A DNA stretch of 64,000 nt from Micromonospora sp. WMMA1363. GTDB taxonomy: Bacteria > Actinomycetota > Actinomycetes > Mycobacteriales > Micromonosporaceae. Shown in pieces: positions 23,330-31,397 of this stretch. Under the pieces are notes generated by a model. It saw only the letters and a program-made list of their open reading frames with translations. It was not told the DNA's origin and searched no databases. The DNA is taken from NCBI RefSeq assembly GCF_030345795.1, contig NZ_JAUALB010000001.1:3774001-3838000 (forward strand). Reading direction: 5' to 3'. Every line of letters begins with the position of its first letter. The stretch's first letter is position 1. Position numbers and translations under genes: made by a program.

Positions 23330-23700
23330 GCTGCGTCCTCCATGGGGTAGGCACAGTCGACGCACTCGCCTAGCGAGCGCGGGATGCAGTAGGGCCGGAC
23401 CGTGCCGCAGGTTGGGCAGGTCCGACGGGCCGTCAACGCCTTGCCGATTGCCACGCGTTGAGCGGGCGTAGCGGTGCGCTTCGGCCGGGCCAGGTCCAGC
23501 CGATACAAATGCGCGACGCGAGTACCGCCGACGCCGCGCCACAGAATCTGAGCGGCGACCGGCTGCCCACCAGGCCGAAGACCAGTGGCGCGCAGTTGAC
23601 GGCGAGTCGCGTAACCCGGCGGCGCACCCCGCCACCACCAGGTCGGAATGCCGTACCGGTCTCCATCCGGATCGTGGAAGGCCGCGCGGATACGAGACAT
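23326..23700 (-). CDS. RRQRL motif zinc-binding protein (AICE-1)
   Basis: A 124-residue protein with RRQLRATGLRPGGQP (about 34-48) and a C-terminal four-cysteine zinc ribbon (CPTCG ... CVDC). It matches the actinobacterial family named for its RRQRL motif, known mainly from mobile elements, function unknown. It is coupled by TGATG and ATGA junctions to DUF6284 upstream and Nudix downstream. AICE-2 lacks it. Confidence 0.78.
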   Translation of the reverse strand: MSRIRAAFHDPDGDRYGIPTWWWRGAPPGYATRRQLRATGLRPGGQPVAAQILWRGVGGTRVAHLYRLDLARPKRTATPAQRVAIGKALTARRTCPTCGTVRPYCIPRSLGECVDCAYPMEDAA

Positions 23701-23966
23701 CAGGCCACGCGATCCGGGCTAGTGGCATGACAGCGGGGCCTGACAGCACGAGCGGCCAGCACCGTGCAGGCAGCCCGCAACCGCTCCCGCCGCGCTCGGC
23801 GCACCATCTGCCGAGTCACCTCGTTAAGACCGACGGCCAGGACGGTAATCTGCGCGTCAAGCCACTCCACCTCGGCCTCAATCAGCGGCACCTCCGCCTC
23901 AATCTCGGCCAGCTCAGCCATGCTCGGCCCCTCAAGGCCATCCAGATAATGCAGGTCAACGCTCAC
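23700..23966 (-). CDS. DUF6284 family protein (AICE-1)
   Basis: An 88-residue protein. An acidic helix-forming segment (LEGPSMAELAEIEAEVPLIEAEVEWLDAQI) is followed by a basic one (RQMVRRARRERLRAACTVLAARA). It probably forms a coiled coil. GTG 23966 overlaps the preceding stop (GTGA) and has GGAGG nine bases upstream. It has a close AICE-2 homologue. Function unknown. Confidence 0.78.
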   Translation of the reverse strand: MSVDLHYLDGLEGPSMAELAEIEAEVPLIEAEVEWLDAQITVLAVGLNEVTRQMVRRARRERLRAACTVLAARAVRPRCHATSPDRVA

Positions 23967-24148
23967 TTGCGGTTCCTCCGACGCTTGCCCGCCGCGCTCC
24001 GGCGACGGGGAACACAGGTAGACGGCCGGCATTGCCGACACAGCGGCTGGTCCGGCGCCAGCGGAGCGATCTCGCCGCAGCTGTGGCACTCCCGCCAACA
24101 GGCGCTACCGGAGATCGTGAGACGGACGGAAGCGGCAGTAGAGGCCAT
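23963..24148 (-). CDS. Small zinc-ribbon protein, first gene of the AICE-1 operon
   Basis: A 61-residue protein. Cysteines in CHSCGEIAPLAPDQPLCRQC form a zinc ribbon; the C-terminus RRRSAAGKRRRNRK is strongly basic. It is almost identical in plan to the AICE-2 product at 42095-42283. It may bind nucleic acid or RNA polymerase. It is the first gene after the boxA-like leader. Confidence 0.8.
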   Translation of the reverse strand: MASTAASVRLTISGSACWRECHSCGEIAPLAPDQPLCRQCRPSTCVPRRRSAAGKRRRNRK

Positions 24149-24293
24149 GTCGGTGTCCTCTTTCGCAGGTCGGACCCGACCCAACGGGCGTACCGTGGAG
24201 TCGGGTCATGTCTAGGAACTGGTGTGACCACCAAGGGCGGCGGTGAATCACCACCGCACCCGCCGGCCGACCCCCGATAGGGGGCCGGGGTTG

Positions 24294-24325
24294 CCCCTGG
24301 TCGGTGATGCAACACCGACCAGGGG
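24294..24325 (-). terminator. Strong leader hairpin upstream of the AICE-1 operon
   Basis: CCCCTGGTCGGTG (24294-24306) and CACCGACCAGGGG (24313-24325) form a perfect 13-bp stem with a 6-nt loop, between the boxA-like element and the first gene. Its place in the 5' leader suggests attenuation. The region 24149-24696 holds no further gene. Confidence 0.7.
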
Positions 24326-24462
24326 CCAGCAACGCCAGACAGGCGCCACGATGTACATCGACCGCTATGGGCCGCTTACTGCTGGCACCTTCCGCATGTC
24401 GCTTCCCAGCGATCCCGGGTCGGATGCCTGACCGTTCGTTACTGCGCAGCCGGTCAACACTG

Positions 24463-24485
24463 CCTCTGTGGAGTTGTCAAAGATC
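24463..24485 (-). promoter_or_regulatory. boxA-like element in the AICE-1 leader
   Basis: On the minus strand this reads GATCTTTGACAACTCCACAG followed by AGG. It resembles boxA of actinobacterial rRNA leaders (core TTTGAxAACTC). The AICE-2 leader keeps 21 of 23 bases at the same relative place, within otherwise unlike sequence. Alternatively TTTGACA is a -35 box; no matching -10 is visible. Confidence 0.5.
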
Positions 24486-24592
24486 AACCGAACCCGGCGT
24501 CTCACGGGCGTACGGCAACGCGTGCCGCCGTTCCCCGAGCCATCCGGCCGGCTGGCAACTCGCCGGCCCTGAGGTCCTTGAGTTGCTTGAGG

Positions 24593-24658
24593 CCCAAGGT
24601 GCCACAAGCTAACCGGACAGTCAAGCCCCAAGGTGCCTCTTGTGCCCCAAGGGGCACC
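24593..24658 (+). promoter_or_regulatory. Putative operator of the GntR regulator
   Basis: Direct repeats CCCAAGGTGCC at 24593-24603 and 24627-24637, spaced 34 bp, are followed by GTGCCCCAAGGGGCAC (24642-24657). All lie just ahead of the regulator gene, as expected of autoregulated GntR/KorSA-type systems. Confidence 0.55.
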
Positions 24659-24696
24659 CTGTTGCACTTGCAGCCCTGATCAAGGACAGTGGACAG

Positions 24697-25461
24697 GTGG
24701 ACACGAAGCCGCGATATGAGCAGGTGGCGCTGAGTCTTCGCGCTCGGCTCTCCTCCGGAGAGCTGCGCCCAGGAGACCGCTTACCGTCCGAAAACCAACT
24801 CAGTGCAGAGACGGGTGTGAGCCGGGACGTAGCACGGAAGGCACTTCAACTGCTGGTCAATGAGGGCTTGATCGAATCCCTCGGCCGCCAACAGGGGTAC
24901 CGGGTACGCGATGTTCAGCCGTTGACCTACCACGCGACCCGTTCCGAGCTCGCAAGCCGGCGACGTGGCGCAACAGCCGACATCTGGATGACAGACGTGA
25001 TGGAGGCGGGGCGGCGGCCCGCGATTGCGCTCAGCGTCTACATGGACAAGCCGTCCAGCGAGGTCGCCGACCTGCTCGGCGTTAAACCGAATCAACAGGT
25101 TGCCGTTCGTCGTCGCCTACGGCTTGTCGATGATCAAGCATACGCTATTTCCGTTGCCCACTTCCCTAAGTGGGCGGTCGAAAAGGTACCAAGCCTCGCC
25201 AATCCCGCCGATCTGCAACCAGGTCCAGCGGCGCTCCTTTCGGAGGCAGGACATGAGCCGGTAAGAATCATGGACCGAATTCGGCTCAGAATGCCGACGC
25301 CCGATGAGCGGGACATTCTGCGGATACCCCCCGGGGTGCCTGTCGCGGAACACGTCCGTGCGCCCTACGACGAACACGGAACGGCAGTCAGGGTAACCGT
25401 CACCGTTCTGCCCGGCGACCGCTGGACCCTAGAGTACGAGGTGAGCCCTCGTGATATCTGA
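24697..25461 (+). CDS. GntR/HutC family regulator (AICE-1 master repressor candidate)
   Basis: A 254-residue regulator. The N-terminal winged HTH reads RYEQVALSLRARLSSGELRPGDRLPSE and on to VSRDVARKALQLLVNEGLIE; residues 85-250 form a UTRA ligand-binding domain. GTG 24697 is chosen at the natural start of the GntR fold; the frame is open to 24640. pSAM2 is controlled by a GntR protein of this class (KorSA), so it probably represses the divergent transfer and replication operon. It overlaps the following acetyltransferase gene by 11 bases. Confidence 0.85.
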   Translation: MDTKPRYEQVALSLRARLSSGELRPGDRLPSENQLSAETGVSRDVARKALQLLVNEGLIESLGRQQGYRVRDVQPLTYHATRSELASRRRGATADIWMTDVMEAGRRPAIALSVYMDKPSSEVADLLGVKPNQQVAVRRRLRLVDDQAYAISVAHFPKWAVEKVPSLANPADLQPGPAALLSEAGHEPVRIMDRIRLRMPTPDERDILRIPPGVPVAEHVRAPYDEHGTAVRVTVTVLPGDRWTLEYEVSPRDI

Positions 25462-26206
25462 CCTGCAAATCACGCAAGCCCAGGATCACGACCTACCCGA
25501 TGTCTTAGCCGTTCTTGACGATGCGGCGGGATGGCTACAGGGACAGGGTATCGACCAGTGGCCGACTTCGTTCAGCCGCGATGCGACGTGGCGTACTGAC
25601 CGCATCCGCGCCTACATCAGGCAGGGCCTCACGTATCTCGTCAAGGACCAGGATGGCACGGTGTTGGCGACTTTCACCCTAACGGCTGGCGCTGATCCTC
25701 AGTTCGCCCACGGGTGGCCCGATGGACCTGACGCCGGGGGCTACGTCTTTCGTATGGCGGTTCATCGCTCTGTCGCCGGCAGGAAAATCGGCTCCCAGAT
25801 CCTTGATTGGGCTGGCCGCGAAGTCGGCAAGTGGGGCCGAAAATGGTTGCGCGTTGATATTCACAGGCACAATCCGGAGTTGCAGAGGTACTACGAACGC
25901 CACGGTTTCGTGAAGGTGGCGGAGGTGACGGCCCCTGACCTTTCGACTCCTGGTCGAATTCGTGGCTCCGGTACGCTCATGCAGCGTCCAGCCGAAATCG
26001 GGGAGGTAGACGTGACGAATCGATACGACTCACACGGAACCGCTGCGGCACTCATCGAAGCCGCAACCATGATTATGCAACTCCGGAATAACCCACCTCC
26101 ACCGGTCGACAATCCATGGAACACGGCACTTGAACAGGCTGCGAGGTTACTGGAGACGGAAGCTAGCCGGATCAAGCAGGCGGGCGGTATGTACCACCGG
26201 ACGTAG
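25451..26206 (+). CDS. GNAT N-acetyltransferase (AICE-1 cargo)
   Basis: A 251-residue protein with a GNAT domain in residues 1-175: the acetyl-CoA binding segment MAVHRSVAGRKIGSQILDWA and a C-terminal RYYERHGF motif. About 65 further residues form helices of unknown role. The substrate is not known. Co-transcription with the GntR regulator through an 11-bp overlap suggests their activities are linked. Confidence 0.82.
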   Translation: MISDLQITQAQDHDLPDVLAVLDDAAGWLQGQGIDQWPTSFSRDATWRTDRIRAYIRQGLTYLVKDQDGTVLATFTLTAGADPQFAHGWPDGPDAGGYVFRMAVHRSVAGRKIGSQILDWAGREVGKWGRKWLRVDIHRHNPELQRYYERHGFVKVAEVTAPDLSTPGRIRGSGTLMQRPAEIGEVDVTNRYDSHGTAAALIEAATMIMQLRNNPPPPVDNPWNTALEQAARLLETEASRIKQAGGMYHRT

Positions 26207-26395
26207 GGCTCGGATGGCTAACGGCGGAGTCTGCGGGAGGTGCCCCGCTCGGTTGCCTGCCTGGGCCACTGGAGACAGTCTTGGAGACAACCCACCCCAG
26301 AAAGCCCCCGCGCGCTAACGACTTCCGACGCGTTCCAAGCCCCTGACCGGCAGGTATAGAAGGCGCCCCAGGTCCGAAGGACCCCAAGATCCTCA
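26207..26395 (+). other. Right end of AICE-1 with arm-type repeats
   Basis: No gene. CTGGAGACAGTC TTGGAGACAACC at 26269-26292 gives two units spaced 12 bp, mirroring the pair at the left end. Confidence 0.6.
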
Positions 26396-26444
26396 TTCGG
26401 GACGAAGAGGTCGTCGGTTCAAATCCGGCCACCCCGACCAGAGT
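26396..26444 (+). repeat. Attachment site copy 2 (AICE-1/AICE-2 junction)
   Basis: A 49-bp direct copy of the tRNA-Pro 3' half including CCA. It is shared by the right end of AICE-1 and the left end of AICE-2. Confidence 0.95.
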
Positions 26445-26452
26445 AAGTGCAG

Positions 26453-26490
26453 CTCAGGGCCGGTTTTCTTTGCGGGAAGCTGGCCCTGAG
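26453..26490. terminator. Hairpin downstream of int2
   Basis: CTCAGGGCC (26453-26461) pairs with GGCCCTGAG (26482-26490). It lies just inside AICE-2, at the same place as the hairpin after int1. Confidence 0.6.
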
Positions 26491-26510
26491 TCGTCTCCCA
26501 GAGTGCCCGT

Positions 26511-26538
26511 GGGGAGAAACTCGGGAGACGATCATGGG
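26511..26538 (+). repeat. Arm-type repeat, left arm of AICE-2
   Basis: GGGGAGAA, four bases, then GGGAGACGATCATGGG. The same 28-bp arrangement with only the four middle bases changed recurs at 44982-45009 at the other end. Confidence 0.7.
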
Positions 26539-26560
26539 AAAAACCTGCCTCCCGGCCGAT

Positions 26561-28075
26561 CTACACCCGCGCCTTCAACAGCCGGTCAAGCGCTGCCACG
26601 GGCGAGCCCGGGGCCATCTCCCGGCGGGCTGCAAGCGACGCATCCCACTGGCCGGTGAGCGCCGTCACAAGCCGCTGACGCATCTCCGGCGTGACGTGCG
26701 AGTAGCGAGCCTGCACCGACCCATCCTCATGCCCCATCCGCTCGTCCATGAGCTTCGGAGGGGTACCCAGCTCGACCATGACCGTCTTGTGGGTGTGCCT
26801 GAGGCCATGTGGCGTCAGGCGGGGTGCGATCGGCAGCCAACATGAGTCAGCGCGACCGGTGGCGTTCCGGCCGCGTACCGGCACGCCGGGCCAGGGGTCC
26901 GCGAGCACTGGCACCGGGCGAGCATCCTGCGGGGCCTTCTTCGCATACCACCCGGTAGCCGCCGGGCGGAACAACCATGTCGTGAAGCTGTTGCGCCGCC
27001 AGTGCGCGGCCAACTCTCCCGATGAGCCGCCGCCCCGCATATAGCCCAATTCCTCGGCCGCAATCTCGACCTTGGCTCGCGTTGTCTCCGGCACCTTCTC
27101 CGGGTGGTTCAGGACAGTAGAGGCGGTGCCGATCGACACGCCAGCACGGCGAGCCACATCCGCGAGCTTTGGCCCTGGCCGCTGCGGCGCACCGTTGGCG
27201 GACCGATAGCCGCGAAAGACGTACTTGAGCCCATGGCACGGGCAGGGCTTCGGTTGCGTGCGGGCGATGTGCTCGGACACCAAGCCGAAAAGCCACGCGG
27301 GCAAGTCAAGCGTGCGGTGGGAATCGTCCTTGGGCGGGCAGCGGTGAAACTCTCCCGTGTCGAGTTCGTATTGCTGCCATTCCACCCTTAGCCCGCTCGA
27401 ACGGACGTATTGGGTTTCTAGCCCTACAAGCTCACCCCACCGCATTCCCGTATAGCCCTTGAGAACAACCGCGGCGAATTCATCATCGCGGCCCGACAGG
27501 AGTGCCGCCCGCTCGGCAAGCAGCAGAATGCCAAGCGAGTTGGTAACTGCTTTCTCGGGACCGCGATTGCGAGAGCGGCCCGCTCGTTTACCTCTGCCAC
27601 GACGGCGCGTGGCCGGGTTAGCGTCGCGCAACCCTTCGTCTACCGCGTCGGCAAGAATGAGATGGAGGGTTGCGCGCCAGGTCTTGATACTCGACTCGGC
27701 ATAGCCGAGCGCTCTTTCCTCCTTTTCCCAGGTCCCAACGTCGGTAGCCGTGATATCGGCAATGACGGCGTGCTCGAACGCGGGTAGTAGGTGCTCCTCA
27801 ATGTGGCGCTTGTAGTTCTGCAAGGTGGATGCGGCCAGGTCTTGAGCCGCGTACCACCGGCTCACGTACTGCCCGAAGGTCGTCCGGCTCTCGGCCGGGT
27901 CGCGGCGTCGGCCGGCGCGCACCTTCGCTTCTTCATCATTGGCCGCGCGCTCAGCCTCCCGCTTGGTGCGGAAGCGGATGGTTTCACCATCGTCATCACT
28001 GATGGTGCCATACTTTCCGCGCTCGATTTTGTACCGGCCGCGCCAGTAGTCTCCACGCTTTTCGGCGTACCCCAA
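26561..28075 (-). CDS. Tyrosine integrase with inserted LacI-type HTH domain (AICE-2)
   Basis: A 504-residue homologue of the AICE-1 integrase. Catalytic residues are Arg212, Lys249, His423, Arg426, His449 and Tyr458. Residues 304-346 form a LacI-type HTH (DVARRAGVSIGTASTVLN ... EELGY) in the same position as in int1. The start is TTG at 28075 with AAGGAAA upstream; no ATG lies nearby. Sequence identity to int1 is moderate throughout, including the inserted domain, so the insertion is ancestral to both. Confidence 0.92.
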   Translation of the reverse strand: MGYAEKRGDYWRGRYKIERGKYGTISDDDGETIRFRTKREAERAANDEEAKVRAGRRRDPAESRTTFGQYVSRWYAAQDLAASTLQNYKRHIEEHLLPAFEHAVIADITATDVGTWEKEERALGYAESSIKTWRATLHLILADAVDEGLRDANPATRRRGRGKRAGRSRNRGPEKAVTNSLGILLLAERAALLSGRDDEFAAVVLKGYTGMRWGELVGLETQYVRSSGLRVEWQQYELDTGEFHRCPPKDDSHRTLDLPAWLFGLVSEHIARTQPKPCPCHGLKYVFRGYRSANGAPQRPGPKLADVARRAGVSIGTASTVLNHPEKVPETTRAKVEIAAEELGYMRGGGSSGELAAHWRRNSFTTWLFRPAATGWYAKKAPQDARPVPVLADPWPGVPVRGRNATGRADSCWLPIAPRLTPHGLRHTHKTVMVELGTPPKLMDERMGHEDGSVQARYSHVTPEMRQRLVTALTGQWDASLAARREMAPGSPVAALDRLLKARV

Positions 28076-28138
28076 ATCGATTTCCTTCCGTATACAGCGG
28101 TGCCGCCCGGCGAAGTGCCGGGCGGCACCAGACGTGGG

Positions 28139-28498
28139 CTAGGCCGCGATTGACGTTTGCCCGTCCGCGTTGCGCGCCCGCCGGGGCCGGCGCGCTTTGA
28201 GTTGAAGTGCCGGCTCCGCTCTTTCTGATCGGCCAGGGCGCGATGCAGAAGTCTCGCGGCGGGGCGGGGTGGCGCTAGCCGGCCGCCTCTCGAACAGGCG
28301 AACTATCTCCGTGATGTGTTCGTTCGTGAAGCGGTAGCTTCCGCCGATCCAACTGAAGGGAATGCGGCTCTGTCGCGCTTGCTCCTTCACCCACCATTCG
28401 GAACAGCGGAGAATTTTGGCGACGTCTGCCGGTCGATGCAGCGGCCCGGGGTGGCCGGACGGATCGTCGCGGCGAAGCTTCAAGTCATGGGGCTTCAC
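28139..28498 (-). CDS. xis: Excisionase-like winged HTH protein (AICE-2)
   Basis: A 119-residue protein with ADVAKILRCSEWWVKEQARQSRIPF and GGSYRFTNEHITEIVRLFERR, the excisionase-type HTH, and a basic tail. It is the counterpart of 12725-13069. The start overlaps the stop of the small upstream gene (ATGA). Confidence 0.85.
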   Translation of the reverse strand: MKPHDLKLRRDDPSGHPGPLHRPADVAKILRCSEWWVKEQARQSRIPFSWIGGSYRFTNEHITEIVRLFERRPASATPPRRETSASRPGRSERAEPALQLKARRPRRARNADGQTSIAA

Positions 28499-28740
28499 TG
28501 GCGAGCCTCCTCACGATCACGGGGTACGGCGTCGATGTAGATGCGGTGCCAGGTGGACGGGGGCCGGTCGGGGTAGGACCGGCTGACGCGCTGGATGGTG
28601 AGCACGTGGGCGAGTGCGGTGAGGGTGGCGGCGGTTTCGGTGGGGGCGGAGCAGCGCAAGGCAGCACGGGATGCCGCCGCGCGGCCGGCGTCGTAGTCGG
28701 TCCGCGCGCCGCGGTTCAGCGTTTCTCGTTTGCGAGGGAG
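28495..28740 (-). CDS. Hypothetical protein upstream of xis2, start uncertain
   Basis: The C-terminal 75 residues (from about ARTDYDAGRAAASRAAL to VPRDREEARQ) look coded and overlap the xis start by ATGA. The frame stays open to 28860 but that part is made of the repeat cluster. No good start codon with a Shine-Dalgarno sequence is visible. Family not recognised. Confidence 0.45.
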   Translation of the reverse strand, partial: LPRKRETLNRGARTDYDAGRAAASRAALRCSAPTETAATLTALAHVLTIQRVSRSYPDRPPSTWHRIYIDAVPRDREEARQ

Positions 28741-28750
28741 GCTGAACCAT

Positions 28751-28987
28751 CTCCGCAACTCCGCAACTCCGCAAAGGTGGCTGTGAGCTGCGAAAACGGT
28801 TGCGGAGTTTGGTGGCCGGTGGTGGTGACCATCTCCGCAACTGCCGGTGCAACTCCGCACGATCGTGCGGAGTTGCGGAGTTGGGTTTGTTCTATGGGTT
28901 GGATCTCCGCAGGGCGTTTCCCCTGGTGGTTCGGGGTTTGTGCGGAGTTGCGGAGTTGCGGAGTTGCGGAGTTGCGGAGTTGCGGAG
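28751..28987. repeat. Iteron-like cluster of TTGCGGAG repeats (AICE-2)
   Basis: About fourteen copies of the 8-mer TTGCGGAG or its complement: three tandem at 28751-28774, six tandem ending at 28987 (the first with one mismatch), and others between, in both orientations. The unit differs from that of AICE-1, but the place, between xis and the ATPase gene, is the same. Candidate replication origin or regulatory array. The gap 28741-29002 contains only this. Confidence 0.78.
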
Positions 28988-29002
28988 ATGGTTCAGCGGG
29001 TT

Positions 29003-30574
29003 TCATCGGTCGTCTCTCTTGACCCAGAACAGGCCCCGGTCGCCGCGTTCGGTTTTGCCGGCGCGTAGGACGTAGTTGCCGCGGTACCGCCCGGCCTGTC
29101 CGGTCAGGAGTTTGCCGAGGTGCAGGGGGTTGGGTAGGCGGCCGGATTCGGTGGTGATGAACTGCCCGTCCCAGGGGTCGTGTACGTCGCTGCCGAAGTG
29201 GGTCGGTTCGGCGTCGCGGCGAAGTTCGGCGGCGGTCATCGGTCGGTCGCCGTGGCGTTCGTGCCAGGTGGCGAGGAATGCCCCCCAGCGTTGTTCGCCT
29301 TGGTCGATCTCGCGGACGTCGGCGGCGTTGGTCAGGAATCCGTCGATGTCGTGGTGGGCGAGGAACCCGCCGAGGTACTGCGCCCACGGCGTGAACTGCC
29401 GCATCGTCACACCCGTCACGCGCGGGGCTCCCTGGCGGGTCCAGTCGAGCACGAGCACTAGCAGGTGCCACAGGACGATGAGTTGGTTCGCGGGGACGGT
29501 GATCCACTGGTCGAGATGGGGGATGCCGAATCCGGACTGGTCGCGGAGTTCGGGACGGGGCATGTCGGGGTCGAGATGCACCCGCACGGTGCGGGAAGCC
29601 ATGTCGCCTCCGACTTGCAGGTTGTTACCGGTGGCCATCCATAGCCGGTCGTTGACGCTGGCGATGTTGCGCGACGCGCCCAACTGGCGGTCGGACCACT
29701 CTCCGGCGGTGACGAGCAGCGCGAGGGTGGGCGAGTCGATGACGGTGCCTTCGGCGAGGTTGTCCCAGATGACCACGCCGACCTGTTCGGCGAATACGGC
29801 GGTGATGGACTTGCGCAACTCTTCGTCGGAGTAGGCCCAGGGCATGACGCGCTGGCCGTAGAGCATGCCGGGGCCGGCGGTGAGGATCGACTTGCCGGAT
29901 GAGGGCATGGTGGCGTCGATGAGCGCGAACGGGGTCAGGGATCGGGTGAAGTGTCGCAGGATCGGCGTGGCCAACAGGGCGATGTAGTTGGCCCGGTCGG
30001 CGGCGCTGGTCCAGGGAAAGTCGCGTAGGAATCGGCCGAGCAGGAACCGCCGCGCCTTGGCCACCTGCTCCGGGGTGGGCGCGTCCGGCACGGTCGGCAG
30101 CGCGACCTTGGAGGCGAGGTAGAAGCCGGTGGCGGGATCGTAGCCCGGCTGTTGCAGCAGGGTGCCGTCACGGCGCAGAACCGGAGCGCCGATGATTCCG
30201 CGCAGGCCAGGCACGTTTGGCCATGTCTTGCCGGCCAGCACGGACGCCAGTACCTCTCGGGAAGGGGTGGCTTCTTCCTCGTAGGTGGTGGGGTTGCCCT
30301 GCTCGTCCTTGCGGGACTTGATCCGGTAGACGTCGGCGTGTTCGGCGAGCAGCCCCGCGAGGCTGGCGGGTGTGATGGTGCTCGCCGACACCGGCAGCGG
30401 GGAGTTCTCGTCGGCGGCGGCGGCGACGCCGCCGGAGATGGCTTCCATGTGCACGAGCGTGCCGCCGGAGACGTAGGTGTTGGGCAGCAGTCCGTCTACC
30501 AGGGCGGATTTGAGCGCGCGGATGCTCTCGGGTCCGGTGCCGATCTTCACGGGTGGTTTTTCTCGTTCGGTCAT
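29003..30574 (-). CDS. AAA ATPase, probable replicative helicase (AICE-2)
   Basis: A 523-residue protein. Walker A is MPSSGKSILT and Walker B VGVVIWDNLAEG, followed by GNNLQVGGDMASRTVRVHLD, a sensor/arginine-finger segment typical of virus- and plasmid-type primase-helicases. ATG 30574 has GGAGG and overlaps the TGT-like stop (ATGA). The frame stays open farther upstream only by chance. It replaces the DUF3631 protein of AICE-1 in the same operon position. Confidence 0.82.
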   Translation of the reverse strand: MTEREKPPVKIGTGPESIRALKSALVDGLLPNTYVSGGTLVHMEAISGGVAAAADENSPLPVSASTITPASLAGLLAEHADVYRIKSRKDEQGNPTTYEEEATPSREVLASVLAGKTWPNVPGLRGIIGAPVLRRDGTLLQQPGYDPATGFYLASKVALPTVPDAPTPEQVAKARRFLLGRFLRDFPWTSAADRANYIALLATPILRHFTRSLTPFALIDATMPSSGKSILTAGPGMLYGQRVMPWAYSDEELRKSITAVFAEQVGVVIWDNLAEGTVIDSPTLALLVTAGEWSDRQLGASRNIASVNDRLWMATGNNLQVGGDMASRTVRVHLDPDMPRPELRDQSGFGIPHLDQWITVPANQLIVLWHLLVLVLDWTRQGAPRVTGVTMRQFTPWAQYLGGFLAHHDIDGFLTNAADVREIDQGEQRWGAFLATWHERHGDRPMTAAELRRDAEPTHFGSDVHDPWDGQFITTESGRLPNPLHLGKLLTGQAGRYRGNYVLRAGKTERGDRGLFWVKRDDR

Positions 30575-31397
30575 GCTGCCTCCTTCCGTGGATGGGTGTT
30601 GGGCCGCGCGGCTGCGAGCACGCTTGTTCGCCAGCGCAGGGCGTAGGGCAGGCAGTTGGCGCAGTTGCGGTGTCGTCCGGCCTGGACGCATTCGGCGAGT
30701 GCGGGTCGGCGGAGTTTGCGGGCCTCGACGGACCAGGCCATCGAGTCGGCGGAGGTGAGGAGGTGGCCGTATTCGGCCAGCCCGAGGGTTTTGAAGCCGA
30801 AGCCGTGTAGCCGCCGCATGCCGCACCCGTGCAGCCCGGTCAGGATCGGCGCGGCGGCGCGGGTGCCTTGTCGTCGGCAGACGGAGCCGATCCCGACCAG
30901 CGGCATCGTGGTCAGGTCGACGCGGAGCATCGTCCAGTACAGGTCGACGCAGCGTAGGTAGTCGTCGGCTTCCCAGCCCTGTACGACGGGGATGATGGGC
31001 AGGTCGGGGGCGCGCTCGCGTAGCTGCGCGTAGTTGGCGACGGTGCGGCGCTGATGCTCGGCGACGGTGAGGTGGGTGCCGGCGAACCGCTGCCCGGCGG
31101 CGGTGCCGCCGTTGATGACGATCGGTTCGCACATCCAGTCCTGCGGGGCGGCCCACAGCATCAGCCCTGTCTCGTCTCGGTAGCGGCGTAGCCGGGTGAT
31201 GTAGTCGGTGGGGGTGACGGTCCACCGGCCGTACTGCTGGAGCTCGGTGAACCCGCCGGAGTCGCACGCCCACGCCGCAGCCGCGCGGGGCAGGGTTTGT
31301 ACACCCGTAGCCGCCGGTCGGACACGAACAAGGGCACACCGGCCTGTGCCAGCCATCCGGGCTGATGGGTGCCCAGCAGGAACAGCGGCCCGCTCAT
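30571..31397 (-). pseudogene. TGT-like protein with frameshift (AICE-2)
   Basis: The N-terminal 34 residues (MSGPLFLLGTHQPGWLAQAG ... RRLRVYK) lie in one frame; the rest (TLPRAAAAWACDSGGFTEL onward) lies in another. Against the AICE-1 gene, one base is missing near 31291-31300 (TACAAACCC against TACAAGACGC). Apart from this the protein is complete and keeps CDSGGF and NCANC. It is a recent disruption or a sequencing error. ATGA overlaps remain on both sides. Confidence 0.8.

Noticed and set aside
28745..28990. CRISPR array
   Set aside because: The repeats are 8-mers in tandem or scattered in both orientations without uniform spacers; they fit iterons, not CRISPR.
29003..31339. A single 778-residue protein joining the helicase with the upstream region
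   Set aside because: The N-terminal third is the wrong frame of the TGT-like gene; the true helicase starts at 30574 with a Shine-Dalgarno and an ATGA junction.
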